A stretch of 64,000 nt of DNA from Chitinophaga arvensicola (GCF_900110835.1 NZ_FOJG01000001.1:1499022-1563021); one strand, 5' to 3'. Shown: positions 26,363-35,434, counted from the first letter of the stretch. Program-made: numbers and translations. Notes: generated from the letters alone by a model not told the origin.

Positions 26363-29300
26363 TTATGAACGGAGGTTGAATGACAATATACCTAACTGTA
26401 CTTTCTGCGCCGCATCAGTGGCTTTGAAACGGAAATACAGGTTATGTTTTTTGCCATCAGCTACCGGGGTAAAGTTGAAGTTTGCCTTGTTCTGCGTTTT
26501 AGGTTGTGCACCTGGTCCGATGGTCACTTCACCCAGACGGGTTCCGTTGGCATCATCCAGGAATGCTTCTACTACATAGCCGGCCTGTTGAGGTTCCTGT
26601 ACCATGTATACCAATTCAATACCGTTGATGTCTGTCAGGTCCAGTTTGTTGTAAACTGCCCAACCTTCTGCATTGGAAGGGATGAGGAATTTCATACCAT
26701 CTGCAGAGAATACAGCAGCGCCATCGGCTTTGCTGAAATCAGCTGCAATCAGTTTAGGACTGATCAGTTCTGCAGTAGCAGTACCGGTAATTGGTTTGAT
26801 ACCAGGACCACCTTTATCTGTGTAGCTGGCCAGCAGGTACAATACGCCATTGTCTTTGGCTTCACCACCCAGGGTTGGGTTGATGCTGCCGGTAGCTGGC
26901 AGGGAAGCAACTTTAGGAGCAGCACCACCAATAGAATAGATGTATTCTATCAGTTGTTTGGCTTCGCCCATGGAGATGCCCGGATGCGCTGACATGGCTG
27001 TTTCGCCCCAAACACCGCCACCACCGTTGATGATCTTTTTAGCCAGCATTTCAGGAGCAGCAGGATCGTTTTTATATTTTTCTGCTACCTGTTTGAAAGA
27101 AGGTCCAATAGATTTTTCATCTGGCTTGTGACAGGTTTTACAGTCAGATACTTCCATGATGTTTTTACCTGCAATAGCACCGGTAATGATCTGGTGGCCC
27201 TGTGGCTGTGCTGCCTTATCGCGTCCCTGGATATAATCTGCCTTTACGAAGATGTTGTTGGCATCCAGTTTACCGTCGGCAGAATTACCATCTTCCTTGT
27301 CACTGATGTTCACGGTGTATTTCACTGGTTTACCAGGGAAGTAGAACATCTTGTTTCCGGTGATATCAATCTTCACGTCAGGTGTTTCGTTACCTGCATA
27401 CAGTTCGATGGATTTACTCTTTGTTTTAGCGCCTTTATCGTCGGCTACTTCTACAAATACCTGGTATTCACCTGCAGTGCTGTAGCTGTATTCAACGGTA
27501 GGCTCCTTGGTTTCTTTCTTGGTACCGTTACCGAAATTCCAGAGGTAAGTGAGTTTATCGCCATCGGGATCTTTAGATCCGTCAGCAGTTAAAGTTACCT
27601 TGAATGGTAAGCCGCCGGTGGTGCGGTTAGCCTGGATATTGGCTACCGGTGCACGGTTGCCGCCATTGAAATCGATACGGGAAAGACCTGCATCTGCATT
27701 TTTACTGAACCATCCGTTACCATATTCCAGGATATACAGACGGCCATCAGGACCCATTTCCATGTCGATCGGCGCATTCAGTTTAGTACCTGGAATGAAC
27801 TTTTCCATTTTGGAGAAGTCGCCGTTTTTGTCCATCGTAACAGCCATGATCCATCCGCGTATCCAGTCGTAGATAAACAGTTTATCATTGTAGTAATCCG
27901 GGAAACGGGTTTCTTTCGGATAGAACTCGCTGTGGTAAACTGGTCCGGCTTCCGCGTTACGGCCGCCGCTACCTACCAGCGGGAATTCGTCTGATTTCGC
28001 ATAAGGATACCAGATGAAAGCAGAAGTTGCCGGTGGCAGTTCTTTCAGACCGGTATTGTTACGGGAATGATTGATTGGTTTTAACGGATCGTAGTAAGGG
28101 CCGCTTTCACCTGTTTCGTAGTTGTATTTACGATAAGGTTTGTTATTGGCAATAAACATCGGATAACCGAAGTTACCTGGCTTTTTGGCCTGGTTAATTT
28201 CATCGTATCCTCTTGGTCCGCGCAGGGAGTCGTCGTTATTGGCGTCTGGTCCTACTTCTCCCCAGTATACGTAGCCGGTTTTCTGGTCTACCGACATACG
28301 GTAAGGGTTACGGGTACCCATCGCATAAATTTCAGGACGGGTATCTTTTGTGCCCTTAGGGAACAGGTTACCGTCAGGAATAGTGTAAGAACCGTCCGCT
28401 TCCACTTTGATACGCAGGATCTTTCCGCGCAGATCGTTGGTGTTGGCAGAACCGCGCAGGTCATCATACTGCAGGTGACCCGGACGGTCATCTGAAGGAC
28501 CAAAACCTTTGCTTACATATTTCTGTCCTGGTTCATCAAATGGCGTGGTATTATCTCCGGTAGACAAATACAGCAGTCCGCCTGGTCCGAATGCAATAGA
28601 ACCGCCGGTGTGGCAGCAGATATTACGTTGGGAGTAGAACTGCAGGATTACTTTTTCAGAAGCCATATCCAGTTTGTTGTTTTCAAATTTGAAACGTGAC
28701 AAACGGTTTACGGACGTATCTGCAGGAGAATACATCGCGTAGATGAAGTGGTTATTTTTAAAGTCGGGATCCGCAGCGAGGCCGAGGAAACCTTCTTCCG
28801 CATTTACATTTGGCGTATCGGTATGATGGTATACTTTCAGGAAACCTGCCTGGGAGAGTTTCTTTTCTGCTGCATTGTAAAGCATCAGTTCTCCACGGCG
28901 CTGGGCCACCAGGATGTCGAGGTTAGGGAGTATAGCCATTTCCGTTGGTTCGAAGAACTCACCGGATACCAGTACGTTTTTGGTGAAACGGTCTTCTTCC
29001 GGAACACGCAGTGTTTTAGCCAGGCTGTAATCCAGTACCTGGTTTTTACCGATAGCATATTTGATACCACCGGCGAGGTGTTTCAGGAAAAGACTGTCTG
29101 TGTAAGACTCTTCTGTGTGACCGAGGCCGGTATAGAAAGCGCGGCCGCCGTCATAGTCGTGGTACCAGCTGATCGGGTGATTACCTTTCATGGTACCGCC
29201 TTCATAAGATTTCTCGTCTAATTTCAGCAGCACGGTAGTGGTGGTATCCACATCTTTATAATTATACCACTCATCGGTATGTTCCCATTTTTCGGGAAGA

Positions 29301-29776
29301 CCTTCGGTAGCGGGAAAAGATTTTTCAACGACATCAACTATAGCTTTGTGAACGCCCGGAGGATGGTTCTGGAACCATGCGCCGGCGAGGTGGTTATACC
29401 AGCCCCATTCGTATTCGGTATCAGCAGCGGCGTGTACACCTACGTAACCACCACCTGCCTGGATATATCTTTCGAAATCGGCTTCCTGGTAGTTATTGAG
29501 TACATCACCGGTGGTGTTCAGGAAGATAACAGCGGAATATTGCGCCAGTGTATCTTCATTGAATTTAGCGGCATTTTCTGTAGTGTCTACATCAAATCCG
29601 TTTTCCTGTCCCAGTTTCTGTATGGCTTTGATACCATTTGGGATGGAGCTGTGGCGGAAACCGCTGGTTTTACTGAATACCAGTATTTTCGGTTTACCGG
29701 GTCGTGATTTTTTACAGGCTGCCAGGCCAACAACAACAAGGGCCAGCAGCAAAAAGATTCTTAGCGTACGTTTCAT
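26363..29776 (-). CDS. Lipoprotein fusion: ThuA domain, PQQ-type sugar dehydrogenase, PKD domain, cytochrome c, C-terminal beta domain
   Basis: 1137 residues, exported by a lipoprotein signal (lipobox GLAAC, Cys21). Domains in order: ThuA-like (about 30-245, with FSKTSGFRH and HAAADTEYEWGWYNHLAGAWF); a glucose/sorbosone dehydrogenase beta-propeller (about 265-690, with EEGFLGLAADPDF and DLRGKILRIK); PKD (about 700-790); mono-haem cytochrome c (CKTCH, later MSAHPG offering the Met ligand); and a C-terminal sugar-binding-like beta domain. Electrons from a quinoprotein site could pass to the attached haem. It is the last gene of a seven-gene operon, nine bases after a stand-alone ThuA gene. The substrate is inferred to be a sugar or 3-keto-sugar. 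Confidence 0.88.
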   Translation of the reverse strand: MKRTLRIFLLLALVVVGLAACKKSRPGKPKILVFSKTSGFRHSSIPNGIKAIQKLGQENGFDVDTTENAAKFNEDTLAQYSAVIFLNTTGDVLNNYQEADFERYIQAGGGYVGVHAAADTEYEWGWYNHLAGAWFQNHPPGVHKAIVDVVEKSFPATEGLPEKWEHTDEWYNYKDVDTTTTVLLKLDEKSYEGGTMKGNHPISWYHDYDGGRAFYTGLGHTEESYTDSLFLKHLAGGIKYAIGKNQVLDYSLAKTLRVPEEDRFTKNVLVSGEFFEPTEMAILPNLDILVAQRRGELMLYNAAEKKLSQAGFLKVYHHTDTPNVNAEEGFLGLAADPDFKNNHFIYAMYSPADTSVNRLSRFKFENNKLDMASEKVILQFYSQRNICCHTGGSIAFGPGGLLYLSTGDNTTPFDEPGQKYVSKGFGPSDDRPGHLQYDDLRGSANTNDLRGKILRIKVEADGSYTIPDGNLFPKGTKDTRPEIYAMGTRNPYRMSVDQKTGYVYWGEVGPDANNDDSLRGPRGYDEINQAKKPGNFGYPMFIANNKPYRKYNYETGESGPYYDPLKPINHSRNNTGLKELPPATSAFIWYPYAKSDEFPLVGSGGRNAEAGPVYHSEFYPKETRFPDYYNDKLFIYDWIRGWIMAVTMDKNGDFSKMEKFIPGTKLNAPIDMEMGPDGRLYILEYGNGWFSKNADAGLSRIDFNGGNRAPVANIQANRTTGGLPFKVTLTADGSKDPDGDKLTYLWNFGNGTKKETKEPTVEYSYSTAGEYQVFVEVADDKGAKTKSKSIELYAGNETPDVKIDITGNKMFYFPGKPVKYTVNISDKEDGNSADGKLDANNIFVKADYIQGRDKAAQPQGHQIITGAIAGKNIMEVSDCKTCHKPDEKSIGPSFKQVAEKYKNDPAAPEMLAKKIINGGGGVWGETAMSAHPGISMGEAKQLIEYIYSIGGAAPKVASLPATGSINPTLGGEAKDNGVLYLLASYTDKGGPGIKPITGTATAELISPKLIAADFSKADGAAVFSADGMKFLIPSNAEGWAVYNKLDLTDINGIELVYMVQEPQQAGYVVEAFLDDANGTRLGEVTIGPGAQPKTQNKANFNFTPVADGKKHNLYFRFKATDAAQKVQLGILSFNLRS

Positions 29777-29785
29777 TATAACAGA

Positions 29786-30529
29786 TTAGTTTTTGGGTTT
29801 CCAATTGCCGATGGCGTATTCGATGCCACCCAGCAAATGTTTCAGGTATACGGGATCCTGGTAAGCTTCTTTCACGTGTCCCATTTCAGTGTAGAAAGAC
29901 CGGCCTCCCTCAAAATCATGATACCAGCACATAGGGTGGTTATCACCGTTTTTACCGCCGGTGTACGAGGTTTCATCAATTTTGATGAGTACATGTACAT
30001 CGGGGTTCAGATTTTTGAAGTTGTACCATTCGTCTTTACGGATCCACTCATCTGGTAAATCTTTGGTAGCCGGATGGTTATGATCTATCACTTTAAGGGT
30101 AGCAGTTTGCTGGTTTGGATGGCTCAGGAACCATGCGCCGGCCAGTTTGTTATACCATGGCCAGTCGTATTCCGTATCCGTAGCTGCGTGGATTCCCATC
30201 CAGGCACCGCCTTTGTGGATATAGTTTTCGAAAGCTACCTGTTGGGCGCTATCGAGTACATCGCCGGTGGTGCAACTGAAAATAACGGCAGCGTATTTTT
30301 TCAGATTAGAAGAAGTAAAGGCGCTGGCATCTTCCGTAGTGTCTACTTCAAAGCCATTTTCCTTGCCCAGTTGCATGATCGCTAATTTAGAAGCGGGAAT
30401 GCAATCGTGGCGGAAGCCTTTTGTTTTTGAGAACACGAGAACTCTTTTAGCCTTGTGTTTGTGCTTTGCCTGTACGGATACCGTACCGGCGAGGAGCAAG
30501 AGTGCAATAAACGCGGTGAGTGCTTTCAT
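29786..30529 (-). CDS. ThuA domain protein, secreted
   Basis: 247 residues: a signal peptide (MKALTAFIALLLLAGTVSVQA) plus one ThuA domain with FSKTKGFRHDCIPASK, CTTGDVLDS and HAATDTEYDWPWYNKLAGAWF. It is a clear paralogue of the N-terminal domain of the neighbouring fusion. ThuA proteins have a class I glutamine amidotransferase-like fold and were found with trehalose/sucrose use in rhizobia, where 3-keto-disaccharides are intermediates. The start lies 135 bases after the DUF1080 stop, across a strong hairpin, so its expression may be lower than that of the upstream genes. Confidence 0.88.
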   Translation of the reverse strand: MKALTAFIALLLLAGTVSVQAKHKHKAKRVLVFSKTKGFRHDCIPASKLAIMQLGKENGFEVDTTEDASAFTSSNLKKYAAVIFSCTTGDVLDSAQQVAFENYIHKGGAWMGIHAATDTEYDWPWYNKLAGAWFLSHPNQQTATLKVIDHNHPATKDLPDEWIRKDEWYNFKNLNPDVHVLIKIDETSYTGGKNGDNHPMCWYHDFEGGRSFYTEMGHVKEAYQDPVYLKHLLGGIEYAIGNWKPKN

Positions 30530-30570
30530 CTTGTTTTACGTGGGAATTGAAATGAATAATTACTGAATAA

Positions 30571-30638
30571 GTAAAAAGCAAAAAGCTACTGAAGTATCGA
30601 GATATGCAAGCGCCCATCTCCGCTTCAGTAGCTTTTGC
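30571..30638 (-). terminator. Strong hairpin inside the operon, between the DUF1080 and ThuA genes
   Basis: On the minus strand GCAAAAGCTACTGAAG (30638-30623) pairs with CTTCAGTAGCTTTTTGC (30594-30578), with one bulged base, followed by TTTTTAC. The 28-base loop contains a smaller GAGAT/ATCTC stem. It looks like an intrinsic terminator or attenuator that would split the operon 5+2. Confidence 0.75.
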
Positions 30639-30664
30639 CTAATGCTGTTAGCTTTATCCGGAAA

Positions 30665-31387
30665 TTAAAGAACTCTTATTTTGATATTGCGGTACCATAC
30701 GTCATCGCCATGATCCTGCAGGGCGATGTGACCTTTTGCATGTTTACCAAATTCTTTCCAGTCGTGGAATTTGCTTTTTGCTACCAGTGCATCCCATTCA
30801 GGAGTGCCCATAGTAGTTTCGGCAGTTTTCACGCCATTGAGCCAGAGGGTCAGGTGACCATCTTTCTTGGATAATTTGGCGCTGTTCCATTCGCCAACAG
30901 GTTTTGCTGGTCTGGAAGGTGCTTTGATCAGGTCGTACAGTTCACCTGCATTGTGTTTTGGATTCTTACCATCCGGGTGGCCGGCGTCGTCGATCACCTG
31001 CATTTCAGGACCGGACAGGTAAGTCTGGCTTAAGGAAGGATCTTCGTGCACGCTGAAAATCAGACCGCTGTTACCACCTGGAGAAATTTTCCATTCGTAG
31101 GTCAGCTCATAGTTTTCGTATTCTGCGTCGGTAACGAGATCACCGCCTGGTGCGCCATTCTTTTTGGCTTCCTGGTTCAGGCCAATTGCGCCATCTGCTA
31201 CACCCCATGCAGGGCTGGCAGTGGATTTCAGGTAAGTATGCCAGCCTTTGGTAGAAGTACCGTCGAATAACAGTACCCAACCTTGTTTCTTTTCTTTAGC
31301 TGACAGGGTATTTAATTTCTGGGCTTTTACAGCAGTAGTACCGAGAACGGCAGCTACCATCAGTGCACCCATGATTAATTTTTTCAT
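30665..31387 (-). CDS. DUF1080 protein (3-keto-disaccharide hydrolase family), secreted
   Basis: 240 residues with a signal peptide (MKKLIMGALMVAAVLGTTAVKAQ). A concanavalin-like jelly roll has GWVLLFDGTSTKGWHTY, an acidic strand NYELTYEWKISPGGNSGL and a closing HIALQDHGDDVWYRNIKIR. DUF1080 members have been reported to cleave 3-keto-glycosides, and the Pfam name reflects this. It sits between the cytochrome c and ThuA genes. In this setting it would act in the periplasm on a 3-oxidised glycoside (inference). Confidence 0.9.
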   Translation of the reverse strand: MKKLIMGALMVAAVLGTTAVKAQKLNTLSAKEKKQGWVLLFDGTSTKGWHTYLKSTASPAWGVADGAIGLNQEAKKNGAPGGDLVTDAEYENYELTYEWKISPGGNSGLIFSVHEDPSLSQTYLSGPEMQVIDDAGHPDGKNPKHNAGELYDLIKAPSRPAKPVGEWNSAKLSKKDGHLTLWLNGVKTAETTMGTPEWDALVAKSKFHDWKEFGKHAKGHIALQDHGDDVWYRNIKIRVL

Positions 31388-31412
31388 TCAGGATGATTGA
31401 GTGATGAAAGAA

Positions 31413-31829
31413 TTACTTTTTGCCGATGGATAAGATATACTTAACCATTTCTTTGGCGTCGTCTTTAGAAATCTGTGGGTGAGGCAGCATGGCTACTTCG
31501 CCCCAGTTACCGGAACCACCTTTGATGATTTTATCGGCCAGTTTCTCCTCATTTTCAGGAGTGTCAGCGTATTTACCTGCGATGTCTTTCAGGGCAGGTC
31601 CTACTACTTTCATTTCTTCTTTATGGCATGTTTTACAGTCACTTTCCGCCATCAGCTTTTCGCCTTTACTTACTGGTTTATCAGCGCTGGGTGATACCAT
31701 GGAATTATCTGCTGCTGGGCTTTCATGAGTGCTAACGCTGTCAGCATTTTCTGCCTTTTTTTCACCACCTCCGCAAGCTGCAAAGAATAATACACTTAAT
31801 ACGAGCGGCGCCAGATATCTCTTTCTCAT
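31413..31829 (-). CDS. Lipoprotein cytochrome c, mono-haem
   Basis: 138 residues: a lipoprotein signal (LFFAAC, Cys19), a Ser/Asp/Lys-rich linker to about 55, then a class I cytochrome c with CKTCH and a distal Met in VAMLPHP. The haem domain is very similar to that in the large fusion protein (shared SDCKTCHK, KII.GG.G.WGE.AM..HP.IS, YI.SIG). It is probably the free electron shuttle of the operon, anchored in the membrane. It starts 56 bases after the isomerase gene and is followed after 25 bases by the DUF1080 gene. Confidence 0.92.
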   Translation of the reverse strand: MRKRYLAPLVLSVLFFAACGGGEKKAENADSVSTHESPAADNSMVSPSADKPVSKGEKLMAESDCKTCHKEEMKVVGPALKDIAGKYADTPENEEKLADKIIKGGSGNWGEVAMLPHPQISKDDAKEMVKYILSIGKK

Positions 31830-31885
31830 TTGTTGATTAGTTTTTATTTGGTTATTGTTTACTACGATCGGTGGATATACGGCAA

Positions 31886-32941
31886 TTATATGCCTAAAAT
31901 TCTCTTATTGAAAGCATCATCTGTTCCGCCTCCGGCAAAGTCATCAAATGCTTTTTCGGTAACACGGATAATATGATCCTGTATGAAAGGGGCACCTTCT
32001 TTAGCGCCATCTTCCGGATGTTTAATACAGCATTCCCACTCCATAACGGCCCAGCCGGCAAAATCGTATTGCGCCATTTTACTGAAGATGGATTTAAAGT
32101 CAACCTGTCCGTCGCCCAGAGAGCGGAAACGTCCCGGACGATCGATCCACGACTGGAATCCGCCATATACTCCGGAACGGCCGGTGGCATTGAATTCCGC
32201 GTCTTTTACGTGGAAGGCTTTGATTTTTTCGTGGTAAATATCGATATATTCCAGGTAATCCAGGCATTGCAGGAGCAAATGACTTGGATCATACAGCAAA
32301 TTAGCACGGGTATGATTACCGGTTGCTTCCAGGAAGCGTTCGAAAGTAATACCATCGTGGAGGTCTTCACCCGGGTGAATTTCATAGCAAACGTCTACGC
32401 CGTTGGCATCAAATTCATTCAGGATGGGTAGCCAGCGTTTAGCCAGTTCTGCGAAGCCGGTTTCCACCAGTCCTGCAGGGCGTTGCGGCCATGGATACAT
32501 AGCAGGTGCCCAGAGCAGCGCGCCGCTGAAAGTAGCGTGGGCGTTGAGGCCCAGGTTACGGCTGGCTTTCGCAGCGTATTTCAGCTGGTTCACGGCCCAT
32601 TCTGTGCGGGCCTGGATATTACCATGATATTGTGCAGGTGCAAATCCGTCGAACATTTCCGTGAAAGCAGGATTTACTGCTACCAGTTGTCCCTGCAGGT
32701 GTGTACTCAGTTCGGTGATTTCCAGTCCGGCTGCATTCACGATGCCTTTGATTTCATCTGCATAGGTTTTGCTTTCGGCAGCCTTTTGCAGGTCTATCAG
32801 GCGTGTTTCCCAGGTGGGGATCTGTACTCCTTTGAAGCCAATGGAGGCAGCCCACTCACAGATGGATTTCAGATTATTAAAAGGCGCTTCATCTCCCATG
32901 AACTGCGCCAGAAAAATACCAGGTCCTTTTATCGTTTTCAT
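31886..32941 (-). CDS. Sugar phosphate isomerase/epimerase-like TIM-barrel protein
   Basis: 351 residues with no signal peptide, so cytoplasmic. It is an AP-endonuclease-2/xylose isomerase-like barrel. The candidate metal ligands are visible in order: Glu in VCYEIHPGEDL, Asp in LLYDPSHLLLQ, His in AFHVKDAEF and Glu in VMEWECC. Members of this family beside Gfo/Idh/MocA dehydrogenases act on keto-sugars, for example inosose or 3-keto-glucose. It lies 21 bases after the dehydrogenase gene and they are surely co-transcribed. The exact reaction is not deducible. Confidence 0.9.
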   Translation of the reverse strand: MKTIKGPGIFLAQFMGDEAPFNNLKSICEWAASIGFKGVQIPTWETRLIDLQKAAESKTYADEIKGIVNAAGLEITELSTHLQGQLVAVNPAFTEMFDGFAPAQYHGNIQARTEWAVNQLKYAAKASRNLGLNAHATFSGALLWAPAMYPWPQRPAGLVETGFAELAKRWLPILNEFDANGVDVCYEIHPGEDLHDGITFERFLEATGNHTRANLLYDPSHLLLQCLDYLEYIDIYHEKIKAFHVKDAEFNATGRSGVYGGFQSWIDRPGRFRSLGDGQVDFKSIFSKMAQYDFAGWAVMEWECCIKHPEDGAKEGAPFIQDHIIRVTEKAFDDFAGGGTDDAFNKRILGI

Positions 32942-32962
32942 ACGCTCTTCCGGTTGTTAATA

Positions 32963-34126
32963 CTAGATCTCGAAATTAGTCCATTTAGCATCGCTCTGAG
33001 AAGAACGAACTACGTTGTCGATGAACGCCATACCACGTACGCCTTCTTCGGTACCCGGGAAGTCCAGGGATTCCGGAGATGGTTGTACGCCATCAATTTT
33101 CGCAGATAAAGTTTGTGCGAAGTTGCGGTACAGGTTACCGAATGCTTCCAGGTATCCTTCCGGATGTCCGCCCGGAGTACGGGTGTTATGGGTCATGTAG
33201 GAAGACTGGAAGCTGTATCCGCCGCCTGCGCGATAGATTTCAGTAGGTTTATCCAGCCATTTTACGAGGAGGGTATTAGGTTCGTGCTGTGCCCATTCGA
33301 GACCGCCTTTTTCGCCGTATACACGGATTTTCAGGGCGTTTTCTTCACCGGCAGCTACCTGTGAGGCCATCAGTACGCCTGCAGCGCCGTTGTCGAAACG
33401 GAGCAGTACAGCGCCATCGTCGTCGAGTGCGCGGCCTGGTACCATGATGTTGAGGTCAGCGCATAACTTTTCAATTTTCGCGCCGCTGATATATTCTGCC
33501 AGGTTTGCTGCGTGGGTACCGATGTCGCCCATACAGCCGCTTTTACCGGATTTTTTAGGATCTGTTCTCCAGGCAGCCTGTGCGTTGCCTTCTCTTTCAC
33601 TGAGTTTGCTCAGCCAGCCTTGTGGGTATTCTACCCATACTTTGCGGATCTTGCCCAGTGCACCGTCTTTCACCATCTGCCTGGCTTGTTTTACCATTGG
33701 ATAGCCGGTGTAGGTATGTGTGAGCAACAGGGTTAAGCCGGTTGCTTCTACTTTTGCTTTTAATTGTTTTGCTTCGTCCAGGGAAAACGTGATCGGTTTT
33801 TCGATAACTACGTTGAAGCCCAGATCCAGTGCCATCATGGCCGGTTCAAAGTGAGCGAAGTTGGGCGTTACGATGGTCACGAAGTCCAGCCTTTTATCAG
33901 CAGGCATGGCAGCTTCTTTTTCCAGCATTGTTTTGAAATCGAGGTAAGTACGTTCCGGATCGAGGAACAGCATTTTACCTGATTCCACAGCGATATCGTT
34001 ATTGATGCTGAGTGCGCCTGCAGTCAGCTCAATCAGTCCGTCCATATTGGCTGCAATCCGGTGAATTGCACCAATGAAGGCGTCCTTACCGCCTCCGATC
34101 ATTCCCATTCTAAGTTTCCGTGTCAT
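32963..34126 (-). CDS. Gfo/Idh/MocA family sugar dehydrogenase
   Basis: 387 residues with no signal peptide. The N-terminal Rossmann fold starts LRMGMIGGGKDAFIGAIHR. The family motif EKPITFSL supplies the catalytic Lys, and GDIGTHAANLAEY supplies Asp and His for hydride transfer. Such enzymes reversibly oxidise a ring hydroxyl with NAD(P), often at C3 of a glucoside. It sits between the MFS gene (24 bases upstream) and the isomerase (21 bases downstream). Here it would make or reduce the 3-keto group in the cytoplasm (inference). Confidence 0.92.
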   Translation of the reverse strand: MTRKLRMGMIGGGKDAFIGAIHRIAANMDGLIELTAGALSINNDIAVESGKMLFLDPERTYLDFKTMLEKEAAMPADKRLDFVTIVTPNFAHFEPAMMALDLGFNVVIEKPITFSLDEAKQLKAKVEATGLTLLLTHTYTGYPMVKQARQMVKDGALGKIRKVWVEYPQGWLSKLSEREGNAQAAWRTDPKKSGKSGCMGDIGTHAANLAEYISGAKIEKLCADLNIMVPGRALDDDGAVLLRFDNGAAGVLMASQVAAGEENALKIRVYGEKGGLEWAQHEPNTLLVKWLDKPTEIYRAGGGYSFQSSYMTHNTRTPGGHPEGYLEAFGNLYRNFAQTLSAKIDGVQPSPESLDFPGTEEGVRGMAFIDNVVRSSQSDAKWTNFEI

Positions 34127-34150
34127 ATTTACAATTATCGTTTTATAATT

Positions 34151-35434
34151 TTATACTATCTGAACCTGTGCTTTTACTACTTTTTTGCGGCTGCGCATAT
34201 AAAAGAAAAGTCCTGTAAAGGCCACTATCAGTACTACTGGTATTACCAGGGTGGCGTTAATGATTTCCGGACCGGCAACTGCGGTGGCCTGGCTGAAAGC
34301 AGTAGCTTCAGCAGAGCCGGGAGCTGCGGAGCGGTAAGCATCCAGGGATGCGCCGGCAGGTAAGTTTTTTACGATGATACTGTCGTAGAAACCACCCATA
34401 AAATACATGTAAACAGATACGGCAAACATACCGGCACCGCCCATCAGGTTCATGCCTAAGGCGCCTGATTCAGGGATGTTTTCGGAGATAAATCCGAGCA
34501 TGGTTGGCCAGAAATAAGTTACGCCCATTCCAAAGATGAAGGCGGCCACAAATACCATGTTGCCTGATACATGGGAAAGTAAATATAAGCCCAAAGCTGA
34601 TAAAATCGCAGAAATAAGCAAAACGCCGGTAGGAGATATTTTATGAACAACCGGTCCGGCAATGCCTCGGCCCAATACTTGTACACCAGCGGTTAAAGCC
34701 AGGATGAGGATGGAGTTTTCGGTCACATTCTTTAATAATACTTCAATCCACTGCCCGGTGAAAAGCTCTGTGATGGCGGTGCCAAACATCAGGATAAACA
34801 TCACGATGAACAGGGGGCTTAAGATAGATTTGTACATCTGTGCGGAAGAAACACCGGCTGCCACCCTTTCTGTAACGGGGAAGTCGAGTTTCAGAAAAAG
34901 ATAACCATAGATCAGGGTAGGGATCACCATGGTGGCTACCTGCAGCTGCCAGCTGAGGCCCATTTTGGTGAGCAGGAATACCAGCAGTGTACCTACTACG
35001 ATACCGCCGGGGAACCACAGGTGAAAGTGATTCAGTTTGGTTGTTTTGTTGTCCGGGAAAATGGTGGCCACCAGTGGATTACACGCTGCTTCCACGGTAC
35101 CGTTGGCCATACCGATAAACAGGGTGGAAATAAACAGCGACCAGAAACCGTTGGCAAACACCGTCAGCACAATACCCACCAGATGGAGGATAAACGCTGC
35201 GAGCAGCAAACGTTTCATGCCTATAGCATCTACAATGAAACCGCCTATGACTACTGCCAGCGGGAATCCCCAGAAAGCAGTACCTGCAATGATGCTTAAT
35301 TGTTTGGTATCCAGGTGGAACTCAACGCCCAGTCGGCTTAAGATTCCGGCACGGATGCCAAAGGATAATGATGTTACCAGTAGCGCCATACAGCTGGCTA
35401 CGAACAGTTTTTGCGGCTGAATTGCATTTGCCAT
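34151..35434 (-). CDS. MFS transporter, probable sugar carrier
   Basis: 427 residues with about twelve hydrophobic helices. A conserved NHFHLWFPGGIVVG segment and a basic loop after helix 2 (AIGMKRLLLA) fit the FucP-like sugar MFS branch common in Bacteroidota. It is the first gene of the seven-gene minus-strand operon and is probably the inner-membrane importer that hands substrate to the dehydrogenase/isomerase pair. The C-terminus is basic (RSRKKVVKAQ). No clear promoter was identified upstream; the region is AT-rich but lacks a good TTG/TAnnTTTG pair. Confidence 0.88.
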   Translation of the reverse strand: MANAIQPQKLFVASCMALLVTSLSFGIRAGILSRLGVEFHLDTKQLSIIAGTAFWGFPLAVVIGGFIVDAIGMKRLLLAAFILHLVGIVLTVFANGFWSLFISTLFIGMANGTVEAACNPLVATIFPDNKTTKLNHFHLWFPGGIVVGTLLVFLLTKMGLSWQLQVATMVIPTLIYGYLFLKLDFPVTERVAAGVSSAQMYKSILSPLFIVMFILMFGTAITELFTGQWIEVLLKNVTENSILILALTAGVQVLGRGIAGPVVHKISPTGVLLISAILSALGLYLLSHVSGNMVFVAAFIFGMGVTYFWPTMLGFISENIPESGALGMNLMGGAGMFAVSVYMYFMGGFYDSIIVKNLPAGASLDAYRSAAPGSAEATAFSQATAVAGPEIINATLVIPVVLIVAFTGLFFYMRSRKKVVKAQVQIV

